This document shows, piece after piece, positions 34,800 to 43,244 of a stretch of 64,000 bases of DNA. How positions within the stretch are numbered: position 1 is the first letter of the stretch; the number at the start of each line of letters is the position of its first letter. The translations under genes and the position numbers were made by a program. The notes beneath the pieces are model-generated. The model ran no database searches. It was not told the origin of the DNA and saw only the letters and a list, made by a program, of their open reading frames with translations. The DNA lies in assembly GCF_006489205.2 (NCBI RefSeq), contig NZ_VFYR02000004.1, positions 310,001-374,000 on the forward strand, in the 5' to 3' direction. This stretch comes from Brevibacterium sp. XM4083 (lineage in GTDB: Bacteria > Actinomycetota > Actinomycetes > Actinomycetales > Brevibacteriaceae).

Positions 34800-35167
34800 G
34801 ACCCGTCTCCCCGTCCGCCCTCGGAACGCGCCGTCGCCTCGGCGCTGACCTCGTCGAGGAAGAAGATCGCGTCGGGCAGGGCGATCGTCACGGTCACCGT
34901 CGCATACCCGCCGTCGGTGCCGACGGCGATTCTCGAGGACGCGCCCGCATGCTTCTTCGCCTCGTCGACGACGGCGGCCTGCGGTTCGCCGCGCGCGATC
35001 TCACGTGCCGCCGACCGCGCGGCGTCGAAGGCTCTCAACTGGGAGAATCCCACGGCGGCGGCTCCCGCGAGCACGACGACGAGCAGCACGAGGGCAGGGA
35101 GGACGACGGCGAACTCCGCGGTCGCCGTGCCGGCATCGTCGTGACCGCGGGACCCGGGCGCGCGCAT
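34796..35167 (-). CDS. TadE-family minor pilin
   Basis: 123 residues from ATG 35167. G-T-A-T-A-E-F-A-V-V-L-P-A-L-V-L-L-V-V-V is the TadE signature: a cleavable Glu-containing motif followed by a membrane helix. A small extracytoplasmic domain follows. The ATG is one base after the preceding stop (TGACATG), so translation is coupled. It is probably part of the Flp/Tad pilus tip or an assembly factor. The frame is open upstream but only with unlikely Arg/Ser-rich sequence. Confidence 0.88.
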   Translation of the reverse strand: MRAPGSRGHDDAGTATAEFAVVLPALVLLVVVLAGAAAVGFSQLRAFDAARSAAREIARGEPQAAVVDEAKKHAGASSRIAVGTDGGYATVTVTIALPDAIFFLDEVSAEATARSEGGRGDGS

Positions 35168-35168
35168 G

Positions 35169-35567
35169 TCAGGCGCCGAGGCCGAGAGCTGCCTGGATGA
35201 CGCCGGTGACGAGTTCCTTGATCGGCTCCGATTTGAGGATGACGACGAGGAGCGCGGCGAAGCCGCAGGCCGCGAGCGTGGTGATCGCGTACTCCGCCGT
35301 CGTCGCCCCGGTGTCGGCACCCCACCCCGCGTCTGCCCGCACTATTCCAGTGGGGTGGTCACCCGCTCCGGAGGGGTCGGCCGGGAGCAGATCGGTGCCC
35401 GGTGTCGATTCGAGCGACGACGCGGTGTCGGCGCTCGTCCCGGAGCCGACTGAATCGTCGCCCCCGGTCGGTGCGGGTCCACTCCCCCACGCGGGGCCGG
35501 CCGGCATGGCGTCAGTGCTCATAGTGCCAGTGCTCATAGTGCCAGTGCTCATCGTGTCTGTGCTCAT
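35169..35567 (-). CDS. DUF4244 protein, probable Flp-type major pilin
   Basis: 132 residues from ATG 35567 (GAGGAGGAG ribosome site). The C-terminal part D-T-G-A-T-T-A-E-Y-A-I-T-T-L-A, then a hydrophobic helix, matches DUF4244, the actinobacterial Flp-like pilin. Processing is expected before the A-E-Y motif. The N-terminal ~75 residues are a disordered Ser/Thr/Gly/Pro leader that begins with near-identical five-residue units (M-S-T-G/D-T), each with its own ATG. No prepilin peptidase gene is in the window. Confidence 0.85.
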   Translation of the reverse strand: MSTDTMSTGTMSTGTMSTDAMPAGPAWGSGPAPTGGDDSVGSGTSADTASSLESTPGTDLLPADPSGAGDHPTGIVRADAGWGADTGATTAEYAITTLAACGFAALLVVILKSEPIKELVTGVIQAALGLGA

Positions 35568-35574
35568 GGTCTCC
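35515..35574. repeat. 15-bp tandem repeat over the pilin start codon
   Basis: GTGCTCATAGTGCCA-type units begin at 35515, 35530, 35545 and 35560. Read on the minus strand, each unit carries ATG-AGC-AC. Only the outermost ATG (35567) has a ribosome site. Confidence 0.85.
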
Positions 35575-35672
35575 TCCTCGGGGACAGGCCCGCACACCCT
35601 GCGCGGACCGACCTCCAGACTGGTCAGCGATCACCACGGACGTCGAGACCCGAGAACACCCCTGTGGACACT

Positions 35673-35709
35673 GCCCGGGCGTCCACAGGCCCAGCGCACA
35701 CGAGTCGGC
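35673..35709. repeat. ~37-bp dispersed direct repeat, copy 1
   Basis: GTCCACAGGCCCAGC and ACACGAGTC are shared with 43209-43244 in the same order and orientation, with a 2-bp indel. In this copy the left part is also half of a hairpin (CCTGTGGAC...GTCCACAGG, 35661-35689) upstream of the pilin gene. Confidence 0.6.
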
Positions 35710-35737
35710 GACTCATGCACAGGCGATCGCACACAAG

Positions 35738-36655
35738 TCACTCGGAGAGCCACTCCCAGGTCGGGCTCTGCTCGATGAAGTAGTCGACGATGCTGCTCAC
35801 CCGCCGCGGCACCGGATGCCCGGTCTCGTAGACGGCGACGATCGAGTTCGGTGCCTGCGGGTCATCGATGGGGATGTAGGCGATGCCGTCGTCGGAGTCC
35901 CGGCCCTCGGCCTCCGAGCCGATGTTGCCCACGGAATAGCCCAGCCCCCGGCGAACGAGTCCGCGCACCGTCTCCGGACTCGCACTCTCCCAGCGGACAT
36001 CGGGCTCGACTCCGGCCCCGCGGATCATCGCCTCGACCCTGTCGCGCGACGGCGGCTGGTTGAAGAGGATGACCGGCATCTCGGCAACGTCGCGGAAGGC
36101 GATCTCCTTGCGGCCGGCCAGCGGATGGTCGGCCGCAAGGAGGATCATCTGACGGAAGCTCGCGATCTCCTGCGCCGGCACCGTCGGCGGAAGCTGACCG
36201 CCGAAGGTGAGGACGAGATCGAGACGACCGACGTCGAGCTCTCGCCGCAGATCCCCGGTCGCCCCTTCTACGAAAGAGATGTCCAACTCGGGGTGCGCCT
36301 CGGCGAAATCACTGATCAGCTGCGGCAGCAGATACGGTCCGAGCGGAAAGATGCACCCGACCCGGACCAAACCGACGATCGTCGACTGGTCCCCCATCGC
36401 GACATCGGGGATCTCGCGGGCCAGATCGAGCATCGCTCTGGCCCGTGACACCAGGGCCGTCCCCGCGCTCGTCGGCCGGACTCCCGCTGTGCGACTGCGC
36501 ACGAGCAGACGGGTGCCCACCGCGCGCTCGAGTTCGTTGAGCGCCGTCGACACCGTCGCCTGCGTGACGCTGCACGTGCGCGCTGCCGCTGTGATCGACC
36601 CGTCGTCGAGGGCGGCGAGGAAGTATTCGAGCTGCCGCAGTGTGATGTCGCTCAT
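35738..36655 (-). CDS. LysR-family transcriptional regulator
   Basis: 305 residues, typical LysR. The N-terminal winged helix-turn-helix (L-R-Q-L-E-Y-F-L-A-A-L-D-D-G-S-I-T-A-A-A, then T-Q-A-T-V-S-T-A-L-N-E-L-E) is followed by a two-lobed co-inducer domain. It is divergent from an MBL-fold hydrolase gene and a transporter gene, which it probably activates in response to their substrate. An AT-rich stretch with AATTG-GAT-CAATT (36688-36700) lies between. Confidence 0.92.
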   Translation of the reverse strand: MSDITLRQLEYFLAALDDGSITAAARTCSVTQATVSTALNELERAVGTRLLVRSRTAGVRPTSAGTALVSRARAMLDLAREIPDVAMGDQSTIVGLVRVGCIFPLGPYLLPQLISDFAEAHPELDISFVEGATGDLRRELDVGRLDLVLTFGGQLPPTVPAQEIASFRQMILLAADHPLAGRKEIAFRDVAEMPVILFNQPPSRDRVEAMIRGAGVEPDVRWESASPETVRGLVRRGLGYSVGNIGSEAEGRDSDDGIAYIPIDDPQAPNSIVAVYETGHPVPRRVSSIVDYFIEQSPTWEWLSE

Positions 36656-36687
36656 TGAAGTTCCCTATGTGCGTTCGACATTTAATT

Positions 36688-36700
36688 AATTGGATCAATT
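36688..36700. promoter_or_regulatory. candidate LysR operator
   Basis: AATTG-GAT-CAATT, a perfect inverted repeat in the unusually AT-rich LysR/MBL intergenic gap. Confidence 0.45.
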
Positions 36701-36754
36701 TTATGACCTCGGCCACACTGGATGAAACCCCGACACCGACGAGAGGTCACCGCT

Positions 36755-37789
36755 ATGCCATCCACCAGCTCCACTGCCACCCGCGTCATCACCCTGGGCG
36801 TGGCAGGCGGACCCCGCTGGTGGCCGGCCACCGCCTCCGAAGAGCCCTCGGGCATCGCGACCGCCGTCGTCGTCGGCGACGCCTTCTACCTCATCGACGC
36901 CGGCTCGGGCACCGGACGCAACCTCGTCCGTGCGGGCCTGCCGATGGACCGGATGCGAGCGATGTTCCTCACCCACCTCCACTCAGACCACGTCGCTGCC
37001 CTCCCGAGCCTCCTGCTCTTCAGCAGCTACGACCGCAAGCGCGAAGACAGCGACCCCGTGCAGATCCTCGGCCCCGGTGACCGCGGCACGCCCCCACCGC
37101 TGTCGGAGCACGCCGCAGCCTCCGACGGCACGGCAGCCCGCACCCCGCTCTACCCGGAGAAGCCGACGCCGGGCACCGCCGACATGGTCGACCTGCTCTT
37201 CCGCGCTTTCGCCACCGACCTCAACGACCGCTACCTCGACGGGCTCAAACCCACCGCGAAGCAGCTCTTCACCGCCTCCGACATCGCCGTGCCCACGTCC
37301 ATCGGCTACCACACCGACGACAATCCGGCCCCGGAGATCGCGCCGTTCACGGTCTACGAGGACGATCGCGTCCGAGTGCTCGCCACCCTGGCACTCCATC
37401 CGCCCGTGGCACCGGCCTTCGGTTTCCGCATCGAAACCGACGACGGCGTCGTCGCGATCTCCGGGGACACGACGTTCACCCCGAATATGATCGCGCTGGC
37501 CGACAATGCCGACATCCTCCTCCACGAGGCGATCGACGAAGAGTGGATCAACGCCGTCCACGGCTCGCCGACCGACCCCGTCGCCCGCGCCTCACGGGCC
37601 CACCACCTGAGGTCCCACACGACTGTCGCCGATGCACTGAGGGTGGCTGACTCCGCTTCAGCCCAGCAGCTCCTCCTCCATCACATCGTTCCCGGTAACA
37701 ACCGGTCGAGCATCCAGGCGCAGCTGTCCGCGGTACGGAACTCGCGGGCATCCATCCCCCACGACCGAGACGAGTTCATCCTGCGCTGA
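36755..37789 (+). CDS. metallo-beta-lactamase-fold hydrolase (RNase Z-like)
   Basis: 344 residues from ATG 36755 (GAGAGG upstream). The zinc motif T-H-L-H-S-D-H lies near residue 75, and G-D-T-T-F-T-P near 235 and a late His (L-L-H-H-I-V-P) complete the site. The overall pattern is RNase Z / arylsulfatase-like. The neighbours, LysR and an MHS-type transporter, suggest hydrolysis of a small imported molecule (lactone or ester) rather than tRNA processing. The substrate is unknown. The few residues before V-I-T-L-G are Ser/Thr-rich, not a signal peptide. Confidence 0.88.
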   Translation: MPSTSSTATRVITLGVAGGPRWWPATASEEPSGIATAVVVGDAFYLIDAGSGTGRNLVRAGLPMDRMRAMFLTHLHSDHVAALPSLLLFSSYDRKREDSDPVQILGPGDRGTPPPLSEHAAASDGTAARTPLYPEKPTPGTADMVDLLFRAFATDLNDRYLDGLKPTAKQLFTASDIAVPTSIGYHTDDNPAPEIAPFTVYEDDRVRVLATLALHPPVAPAFGFRIETDDGVVAISGDTTFTPNMIALADNADILLHEAIDEEWINAVHGSPTDPVARASRAHHLRSHTTVADALRVADSASAQQLLLHHIVPGNNRSSIQAQLSAVRNSRASIPHDRDEFILR

Positions 37790-37995
37790 CACACATCCGG
37801 AGCCGCCACCTCGGCGAGCGACTCCGGATCACCACCACCACGACGATGACGACCCACCGCGCCCCACCACCGGGCCGCCGCATCCGCACCGTCGCCACAC
37901 TCCGCGCTGACGCTCCACCCTGCGCCGATGCCTGCCTGCACGTACGACGATCTGCACTCCTGGCAGAGAATTCCGCACGATCCGAGGAGAATCCC

Positions 37996-39354
37996 GTGAC
38001 CCAGCCCTCTGCACCCCTGCCCGAAAATCCGCCCACCCGCGCTCCCGACCCGAAGGAAGTGCGCACCGTGCTCGCCTCCGGTTTCATGGGCACGCTGCTC
38101 GAGTACTACGACTTCATGCTCTACGCGACGGCGGCCAGCCTCGTGTTCGGGCCGCTCTTCTTCTCCGGCCTCGGACCCCAGGGAGCGCTGCTCGCGTCGT
38201 TCTCCACGCTGGCCGTCGGCTACCTCATCCGACCGCTCGGCGGAATCATCCTCGGTCACTTCGGCGACAAGATCGGACGCAAGCCGATCCTCGTCTTCAC
38301 CCTTGCCCTCATCGGCGTCGCCTCGGTGGGCATCGGTCTGCTGCCGACGACCCAGGACGGCAACTACTTCGGTGTCTTCGCTCTCGTCTTCCTCCGCGTC
38401 CTCCAGGGCATCGCCGTCGGCGGTGAGATGACCGGAGCCGCCCTCATGGCCGTCGAGCACGCCCCGGAGAAGAGTCGTGCCTTCGCCGGTGCGATCGCCG
38501 TCTCCGGCGGTCCCGCGGGCACCGTGCTCGCCGCCCTCGTCGTCGCGACGACCGCGGTGCTCTCCGGCGACGACTTCCTCGTCTGGGGATGGCGCGTGCC
38601 GTTCCTCCTCAGCGCGATCCTCGTCGTCGCCGCGTTCATCATCCGCCTCAAAGTCACCGAATCGCCGCTGTTCGAGCAGCTCGAGGAGGAGAAGAAGGAG
38701 AAGCGCCTGCCGATCCTCGACGTCTTCAGCAAGCACATGAAGACGATCCTCATCGGTGTCGGCGTCTACACCTCGATGGTCTTCACCCAGCAGATCGTCA
38801 CCGTCTACGGCCTGGCCCTGGCCACCCAGAACGGCGTCGAGGTCTCCGAATCGCTCTACCTCAAGGCCGGCGGTGCTCTCGGGCTGATGATCACCACGGT
38901 CCTCTTCGCCCGCCTCAGCGACCGCATCGGCACGACGAAGGTGCTGATGATGGGCGCCGTGGCCGGCGGTGTCCTCGCGATCCCCATCCTCCTCATGCTC
39001 AGCAACGGCACGGTGTGGGGCTTCGTCCTCGCGATCCTCCTCGGCAACGTCATCATCCAGGGTGCCCTCTACGGCCCGTTCGCCGCATTCATCGCCCGGC
39101 GCCTGCCGACGGCGGTGCGCTTCACGGGCACCGCGCTGGTCTACAACATCGCCTCGACCCTCGGCGGGCTCGCTCCGACCGTCGCCGCGGCCCTGGCCGT
39201 CGCCTTCGCCGGCAGCGTCCTGCCGCTGGGCTTCCTGTGGATCGTCGTCGCGCTCATCACGATCCTCTCGCTCATCGTCGCGCCGAAGTCGGGACCGACG
39301 CTCACGCAGGTCTCCCGACCGGTGACGATGGACCGCCACGGCATCAAGCGCTGA
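37996..39354 (+). CDS. MFS transporter, metabolite:H+ symporter (MHS) type
   Basis: 452 residues from GTG 37996 (GAGGAG, 6 nt). Twelve membrane spans. Signatures include G-T-L-L-E-Y-Y-D-F at the first span, G-H-F-G-D-K-I-G-R-K in loop 2-3 and F-L-R-V-L-Q-G-I-A-V-G-G-E in span 4, typical of proline/betaine, citrate and shikimate symporters. It is the second gene after the MBL hydrolase, so the pair probably imports and hydrolyses one compound. A hairpin terminator follows. Confidence 0.93.
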   Translation: MTQPSAPLPENPPTRAPDPKEVRTVLASGFMGTLLEYYDFMLYATAASLVFGPLFFSGLGPQGALLASFSTLAVGYLIRPLGGIILGHFGDKIGRKPILVFTLALIGVASVGIGLLPTTQDGNYFGVFALVFLRVLQGIAVGGEMTGAALMAVEHAPEKSRAFAGAIAVSGGPAGTVLAALVVATTAVLSGDDFLVWGWRVPFLLSAILVVAAFIIRLKVTESPLFEQLEEEKKEKRLPILDVFSKHMKTILIGVGVYTSMVFTQQIVTVYGLALATQNGVEVSESLYLKAGGALGLMITTVLFARLSDRIGTTKVLMMGAVAGGVLAIPILLMLSNGTVWGFVLAILLGNVIIQGALYGPFAAFIARRLPTAVRFTGTALVYNIASTLGGLAPTVAAALAVAFAGSVLPLGFLWIVVALITILSLIVAPKSGPTLTQVSRPVTMDRHGIKR

Positions 39355-39383
39355 GGTCGGCACCATGTGACGAGCCCTCGCGT

Positions 39384-39409
39384 GCGGCGTCCCGGCATCG
39401 GGGCGCCGC
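39384..39409 (+). terminator. terminator after MFS gene
   Basis: GCGGCGTCCCG-GCAT-CGGGGCGCCGC, an 11-bp stem with one wobble, 30 bp after the stop. Confidence 0.65.
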
Positions 39410-39519
39410 ACTCGGGTGTCTCGCACCGGAACGAGCGGTGCCCCCACCCAAGGCAGCCGTGCCTCCCACCCAAGGCAGCGGATCTGCCGCGCGCCTCGCC
39501 GCGGTGCCGGGCCACGGCA

Positions 39520-40155
39520 TCAGAAGAACACCGAGGTGAGATCCGTGAGCAGGGAGATGACGACGGGCACGACGGAGAGGAGCAGGAACGCCGGCAGGAT
39601 GCACACCCCGAGCGGCACGACGAGGCGCACCCCGAGTGCGGCGGCCGCTTCCTGCCGCCTGCGCCGAGAGGAGTCCCGCAGCTCCCCGGCGACGGCTTCG
39701 ATGAGCGGGGCCGGTCCGACCCCGGTGCGCTCGGAGAAGACGAAGACGTCGAGGACCGGTCGCAGCCGGTCGTCCTCGGACAGATCGTCACCGCCGATCG
39801 TCTTCGCCCGCGCGATCCGCAGCAGCCCCGACCGATCGCCTGTCGCCTCGGCGGTGAGGGTGAGCGCCACGGGGATCGGCAGTCCGGCGGTGAGGCAGAT
39901 CGCGACGAGGTCGAGGTCGAATGCGAGCTGTTCGTCGGCGACCGCGGTCCCCTCCCGCGCCGAGGCGGTGGCCGCGTCCCTGTCCCTCGCCGAGGCGGCC
40001 CCACCACCCGTCGGACCGGTCGCCCCAGGTCCGGAGCCGGACCCGTGCCCAGCCCGGACACCGCCGCTGAGCAGCATCTCGAGCCGTCCCGCGGGGCGGG
40101 CGGTCCACAGCAGCACGGCCGCGGCGACGAGGAGGCCGATGAGGATCGCAGCCAT
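39520..40155 (-). CDS. tadC: TadC-like type II/Flp secretion membrane protein
   Basis: 211 residues. An N-terminal span is followed by a variable Gly/Ala linker, a type II secretion system F domain (Q-L-A-F-D-L-D-L-V-A-I-C-L-T-A-G-L-P-I-P-V-A-L) and two C-terminal spans. It is the inner-membrane platform of the Tad pilus. It is shorter than Gram-negative TadC, as usual in actinobacteria. It starts 6 bp after the tadB-like stop. Confidence 0.85.
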   Translation of the reverse strand: MAAILIGLLVAAAVLLWTARPAGRLEMLLSGGVRAGHGSGSGPGATGPTGGGAASARDRDAATASAREGTAVADEQLAFDLDLVAICLTAGLPIPVALTLTAEATGDRSGLLRIARAKTIGGDDLSEDDRLRPVLDVFVFSERTGVGPAPLIEAVAGELRDSSRRRRQEAAAALGVRLVVPLGVCILPAFLLLSVVPVVISLLTDLTSVFF

Positions 40156-40161
40156 CGTCCC

Positions 40162-40851
40162 TCAGCGCTCCGCCCGCGTCATCATCCGCATCATCCACCA
40201 CCGGCCCAGCGCGTAGAGGACGATGCCGCCGCCGATGCTCAGCTGCCCCGGCAGACCGGTGAGGAGAGTGAGCGGGCGGACGCCGATGAGCAGTCCGAGA
40301 CCCATGCCGATGAGGGGAAGCCAGCTGAGGACTCGCACGGTGGCACGGGGTCCGGCCATCGCGATCCGCCGCTCCCGGCTCGCATCGAGAGCATCACGCT
40401 GAGCCGCGGCGTAGCGAAGGATCATGTCGGCCGCGGGTGCCCCCGACCGCTCCGAGACCGTCCACACCGCAGCCATCCCGGTGAGCACCTCGGCGGCCGC
40501 GGCCGGCAGGCTATGACCGCGGGCGGCGATCGCCCGCCCGGGATCCTCACCGAGCGCGATCGCCCGGGAGATCGGACGGAGGCGATCGTCCTGCCCGGCC
40601 AGCGTCGCCATCACCGCCTGCGGGGTCATCCCCACCTTGAGCAGATGCGCGCAGTTCTCCACCGCCCCGATCGCCCAGAGCTGGTCGGCCTCGGCCTCCT
40701 CCCGCCCGCGCCGCGCCCGTGATCGCGGACCCGGCCGGCCGCCTCGGCGCGAGTCCGACGCGAGGAGCTGGGCCAAGCGCGCCCGCGGATCGGGTGGGGC
40801 CGCGAGCACGATCCCGGCGGCTATGAGCACGGCGACGGTGAGGACGATCAT
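40162..40851 (-). CDS. tadB: TadB-like type II/Flp secretion membrane protein
   Basis: 229 residues from ATG 40851, which overlaps the ATPase stop (ATGA). There is one N-terminal span, a charged linker, an F domain (C-A-H-L-L-K-V-G-M-T-P-Q-A-V-M-A-T-L) and C-terminal spans. It pairs with TadC as the membrane platform driven by the TadA ATPase. A longer upstream frame exists but would run inside tadA. Confidence 0.87.
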   Translation of the reverse strand: MIVLTVAVLIAAGIVLAAPPDPRARLAQLLASDSRRGGRPGPRSRARRGREEAEADQLWAIGAVENCAHLLKVGMTPQAVMATLAGQDDRLRPISRAIALGEDPGRAIAARGHSLPAAAAEVLTGMAAVWTVSERSGAPAADMILRYAAAQRDALDASRERRIAMAGPRATVRVLSWLPLIGMGLGLLIGVRPLTLLTGLPGQLSIGGGIVLYALGRWWMMRMMTRAER

Positions 40852-42017
40852 GCCGACCGCGTCTCGAGGACGGCTTCGAAGCGGGCGAGCGCGCGCCGGT
40901 TGAACTCCCCGTCCGACCGCGGGGAGGGCCGGCCCCACACCGGTTCCATCGACATCGTCTCCCCCTCCGGCCCGGCCGGGATCGCCAGCTCGGTGAGCCC
41001 GCGGTCGGAGCCGACCCGGCGGAGGTGGACGACGAGGTCGATCGCGGTCGCGAACTGCGCATGGACGGCCTGCGGACTCATCCCCGCGAGCGCCCCGAGC
41101 GCGGCCAAGCGACTGGGGACCGCCTCGGCGGTGTTCGCATGGATCGTCGCGCACCCGCCTTCGTGCCCGGTGTTGAGCGCGGTGAGCATGTCCCTGACCT
41201 CCGGGCCGCGGCACTCCCCGACGACGAGGCGGTCCGGGCGCATCCGCAGGGCGTTGCGGACGAGATCGGTGAGCGTGACCTCGCCCCCGCCCTCGACGTT
41301 GGCCTGCCGCGCTGAGAGCTGGACGACATGACCGTGGCCGATGATGAGCTCGCGGGAGTCCTCGACGACGACGATCCGGTGGGCGGGGTCGACGAGTCCG
41401 AGGAGCGCGCCGAGGAGGACGGTCTTGCCGGTGCCCGTGCCCCCGGAGATGAGGATGTTCGCCCGCGAGCGCACCGCCTCGGCGAGGAGGTCGTGCACGG
41501 CGGCCGGGATGAAGCCGTCGCCGAGGAGGTCAGCGACGGTGAACCCGTCCCGCCGAGGCACCCGGAAGGAGATCGTCGTGTGGTCCCCGGAGATCGGAGG
41601 GACGATCGCGTTCATCCGCACCCCGTCGGGCAGGCGGACATCGACGAACGGACTCGAATCGTCGAGGCGACGCCCGCCGAGCGCGGCCAGGCGCACCGCG
41701 AGCGAACGCACGTCGTCCTCGGAGCCGAGGGAGAGGTCGAGGCTGGTCGGCCCGGATCCGGTGTCGGCGAAGATCTCACGCGGCCCGTTGACGAAGACGT
41801 CGGTGGTGCCGGGCACCTCGAGCACGGCCTGGAGCGGGCCGGCACCGGACAGCTGCGCGGAGAGGCGGGTGACGAGATCGAGGAGGGCCGCCGAACCGAG
41901 CACCCGGCCGGTGCGCTGGACCGCCTCGGCGACGGCGGCGGTCGTCACCGGTCCGGGATTGTCAAGCAGGGTCTTGCGGACCTCGGCGACGAGGGTGGCG
42001 TCGAGCCATTCGCTCAT
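40848..42017 (-). CDS. tadA: TadA/CpaF-type secretion ATPase
   Basis: 389 residues from ATG 42017 (ATGA overlap with the upstream gene). VirB11/PilT-type ATPase that powers pilus assembly. It has an N-terminal helical domain, then Walker A (G-G-T-G-T-G-K-T) near residue 190, the Asp box (V-V-V-E-D-S-R-E-L), Walker B with R-P-D-R-L-V-V-G-E-C-R-G-P-E, and the His box (H-E-G-G-C-A-T-I-H-A-N). It matches the 'helicase/secretion neighbourhood ATPase'. Confidence 0.94.
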   Translation of the reverse strand: MSEWLDATLVAEVRKTLLDNPGPVTTAAVAEAVQRTGRVLGSAALLDLVTRLSAQLSGAGPLQAVLEVPGTTDVFVNGPREIFADTGSGPTSLDLSLGSEDDVRSLAVRLAALGGRRLDDSSPFVDVRLPDGVRMNAIVPPISGDHTTISFRVPRRDGFTVADLLGDGFIPAAVHDLLAEAVRSRANILISGGTGTGKTVLLGALLGLVDPAHRIVVVEDSRELIIGHGHVVQLSARQANVEGGGEVTLTDLVRNALRMRPDRLVVGECRGPEVRDMLTALNTGHEGGCATIHANTAEAVPSRLAALGALAGMSPQAVHAQFATAIDLVVHLRRVGSDRGLTELAIPAGPEGETMSMEPVWGRPSPRSDGEFNRRALARFEAVLETRSA

Positions 42018-43021
42018 CCGACCCACTCCCCGAGGAGCCGATCGACGAGGCGGCCCAGGCGCGCCCCGCCGGGGATGCCCTCACCGCGGTCGACGGCGGC
42101 CGAGAGTCCGCGATCGTCGCGGATGCTGCCGGCCAGGCCGAGTCCGATCGAGTCGGCGAGGAGGTCGGAGTCGAGGCCGCCGGCTCCGGTCTCCCGGACG
42201 ACTAAGCGCACATCCGGGTGGGAGTGGGAGAGCCGTTTGGCCACCTGTGAGGCGGCGACGGCGGAGCGGACCCGGGCAGGGGCGACGAGGAGGACGTGGT
42301 GGCAGCGCCGCGTCCACTGCGGCGGTGCGTGGCGGGGCAGGTCGACGATGACGAGGTCGAAGGCCTGACCGGCGGCGGCGAGGACGTCGTCGAACACCTC
42401 CGGGGCGAGATCGAGGGTGTCATCGCGTCCCCAGGAGAGGATCGCGAGTCCGTCGTGGACGGGCAGGGCGTGGCGCAGCGCCGAGGGACGCAGCTGGCCG
42501 CGGGAGGCGCTGAGGTCCGCCCAGCGAGGGCCGGGCACCTGTTCGGCGCCGAGGACGAGGTCGAGTCCGCCGCCGAGCGGGTCGGCGTCGACGAGGACCG
42601 TCGAGACCTCCTTCGCAGCGCGTCTGGCCAGGGCGCTGGCGAGCACCGAGGCGCCCGCTCCCCCGCAGCCGGCGACGATGCCGACGGTCACACCGGGAGT
42701 GACCGGGGGTTCGACGGCGGCGATGATCCGCTGGCTCAGCCATTCCGCGGCCGAGGGCAGCATCGCGAGCTGTTCGACACCGAGGGTCGCGGCCCGCCGC
42801 CAGGCCGATGCGGGTTCGTCTCCGTCGAGGACGACGAGGATGCGGTCGGCGCGGTCGGTCATGGGGACCTCGCGGACGTCCTCGCCGAGGAGGATGAGCG
42901 CCGCGCCCTGCCAGCCGCCGGAGTCCGGTGGGAGCACCGTGAGCTCGATGCCGATGCTCTCGGCAACGCGGGCGCACTCCTCGGTGATGGCGCCGAGGTC
43001 GGTGATGAGGGCGATCTGCAT
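42014..43021 (-). CDS. TadZ/CpaE-like ParA-family protein
   Basis: 335 residues from ATG 43021 (GTG 43027 possible). A receiver-like N-terminal half precedes a MinD/ParA-like half with the degenerate P-loop G-C-G-G-A-G-A-S near residue 130. That loop lacks the usual lysine, as I recall for this 'CpaE-like' actinobacterial family. L-V-D-A-D-P-L-G-G-G-L-D follows. It probably positions the pilus machine. It is the first gene of the tadZ-A-B-C row. Confidence 0.85.
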   Translation of the reverse strand: MQIALITDLGAITEECARVAESIGIELTVLPPDSGGWQGAALILLGEDVREVPMTDRADRILVVLDGDEPASAWRRAATLGVEQLAMLPSAAEWLSQRIIAAVEPPVTPGVTVGIVAGCGGAGASVLASALARRAAKEVSTVLVDADPLGGGLDLVLGAEQVPGPRWADLSASRGQLRPSALRHALPVHDGLAILSWGRDDTLDLAPEVFDDVLAAAGQAFDLVIVDLPRHAPPQWTRRCHHVLLVAPARVRSAVAASQVAKRLSHSHPDVRLVVRETGAGGLDSDLLADSIGLGLAGSIRDDRGLSAAVDRGEGIPGGARLGRLVDRLLGEWVG

Positions 43022-43088
43022 GCGCACAGCCTGACCCCGGCGGCCCCCTCCCCGCCAGGGTCGGGCGCGGGCCTGTGGACAGAGCGGA

Positions 43089-43133
43089 GAAGGGGCGGCT
43101 CCTGTGCATCTGAGTCACAGGAGCCGCCCCTTC
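43089..43133. terminator. strong hairpin between the repeat-protein gene and the tad genes
   Basis: Perfect 18-bp stem (GAAGGGGCGGCTCCTGTG and its complement) with a 9-nt loop, 107 bp after the stop of the upstream large gene. Confidence 0.8.
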
Positions 43134-43208
43134 GGCGACGATGTGCGCATCACCGCTGGTGACGGCGCTGAGCGTGGGCAGCCCGGGCGGGATCGACCCG
43201 CGCTGAGT

Positions 43209-43244
43209 GCCCGGCCCGTCCACAGGCCCAGCACACGAGTCAGC
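43209..43244. repeat. ~36-bp dispersed direct repeat, copy 2
   Basis: Partner of 35673-35709, 7.5 kb away. It overlaps the last codons of the large repeat-protein gene (stop at 43240). Confidence 0.6.
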
